A model generated the notes under the pieces. It made no database searches and was not told the origin of the DNA. It saw only the letters and a list, made by a program, of their open reading frames with translations. A stretch of DNA of 6,653 bases from Bacteroidales bacterium (GTDB taxonomy: Bacteria; Bacteroidota; Bacteroidia; Bacteroidales; ML635J-15): positions 1 through 6,653 of the forward strand of contig JAQVEY010000137.1 of NCBI GenBank assembly GCA_028697515.1. The letters are read 5' to 3'. Shown one piece after another: positions 6,652 through 6,653 of the stretch. The position numbers were made by a program, and so were the translations under genes. Position 1 is the stretch's first letter. The number at the start of each line of letters is the position of its first letter.

Positions 6652-6653
6652 TT

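Larger units (their letters stand above)
6352..6653. other. 302-bp region to the right of the large gene, mostly non-coding
   Basis: This stretch holds, from left to right, the hairpin-rich leader (6352-6449), a predicted minus-strand promoter (6450-6481), a possible minus-strand terminator (6508-6534), a Shine-Dalgarno-like motif on the minus strand (6564-6577), and a possible upstream coding tail (6580-6651). No plus-strand reading frame of convincing length is present. Confidence 0.7.

Overview
The window looks like Bacteroidota chromosomal DNA. It is AT-rich (roughly one third G+C by eye) and has no usable Shine-Dalgarno sequence before the genes. It carries a promoter of the Bacteroidota type (TTTG, about 20 bp, then TAnnTTTG). 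Two of its three main proteins end in the C-terminal sorting domain of the type IX secretion system (T9SS type A, with the YPNPA motif). All three have signal peptides that leave Gln at or next to the mature N-terminus, as is typical of this phylum. I cannot place it below phylum.

All genes lie on the minus strand, so they read from right to left. From the right edge there is a possible C-terminal tail of an upstream gene (stop near 6580), then an AT-rich hairpin with a short T run (6508-6534) that could end it. A promoter follows at 6450-6481, then a leader of about 94 nt able to form several hairpins, then a 1319-residue mosaic surface protein (2392-6351). A 43-bp gap holding a strong intrinsic terminator separates this from a 531-residue propeller protein (753-2348). 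After 14 bp comes a third gene, an open propeller protein (1-738) cut by the left edge of the window.

The three proteins appear to be exported beta-propeller or beta-helix proteins, at least two of them handed to T9SS for secretion or attachment to the cell surface. No enzyme active site is visible in any of them, so their ligands are unknown. The last two genes are tightly spaced and probably co-transcribed. The first is separated from them by a terminator whose U tract runs directly into the next ATG, which suggests attenuation or stepped-down expression.

The least ordinary part is the DNA around the two strong hairpins. The one between the first two genes is a minus-strand terminator fused to a start codon. 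The one in the leader of the large gene pairs and carries its T tract in the plus-strand sense, as if it ended a short RNA antisense to that leader. I found no CRISPR array, insertion sequence, tRNA, rRNA or defence module.
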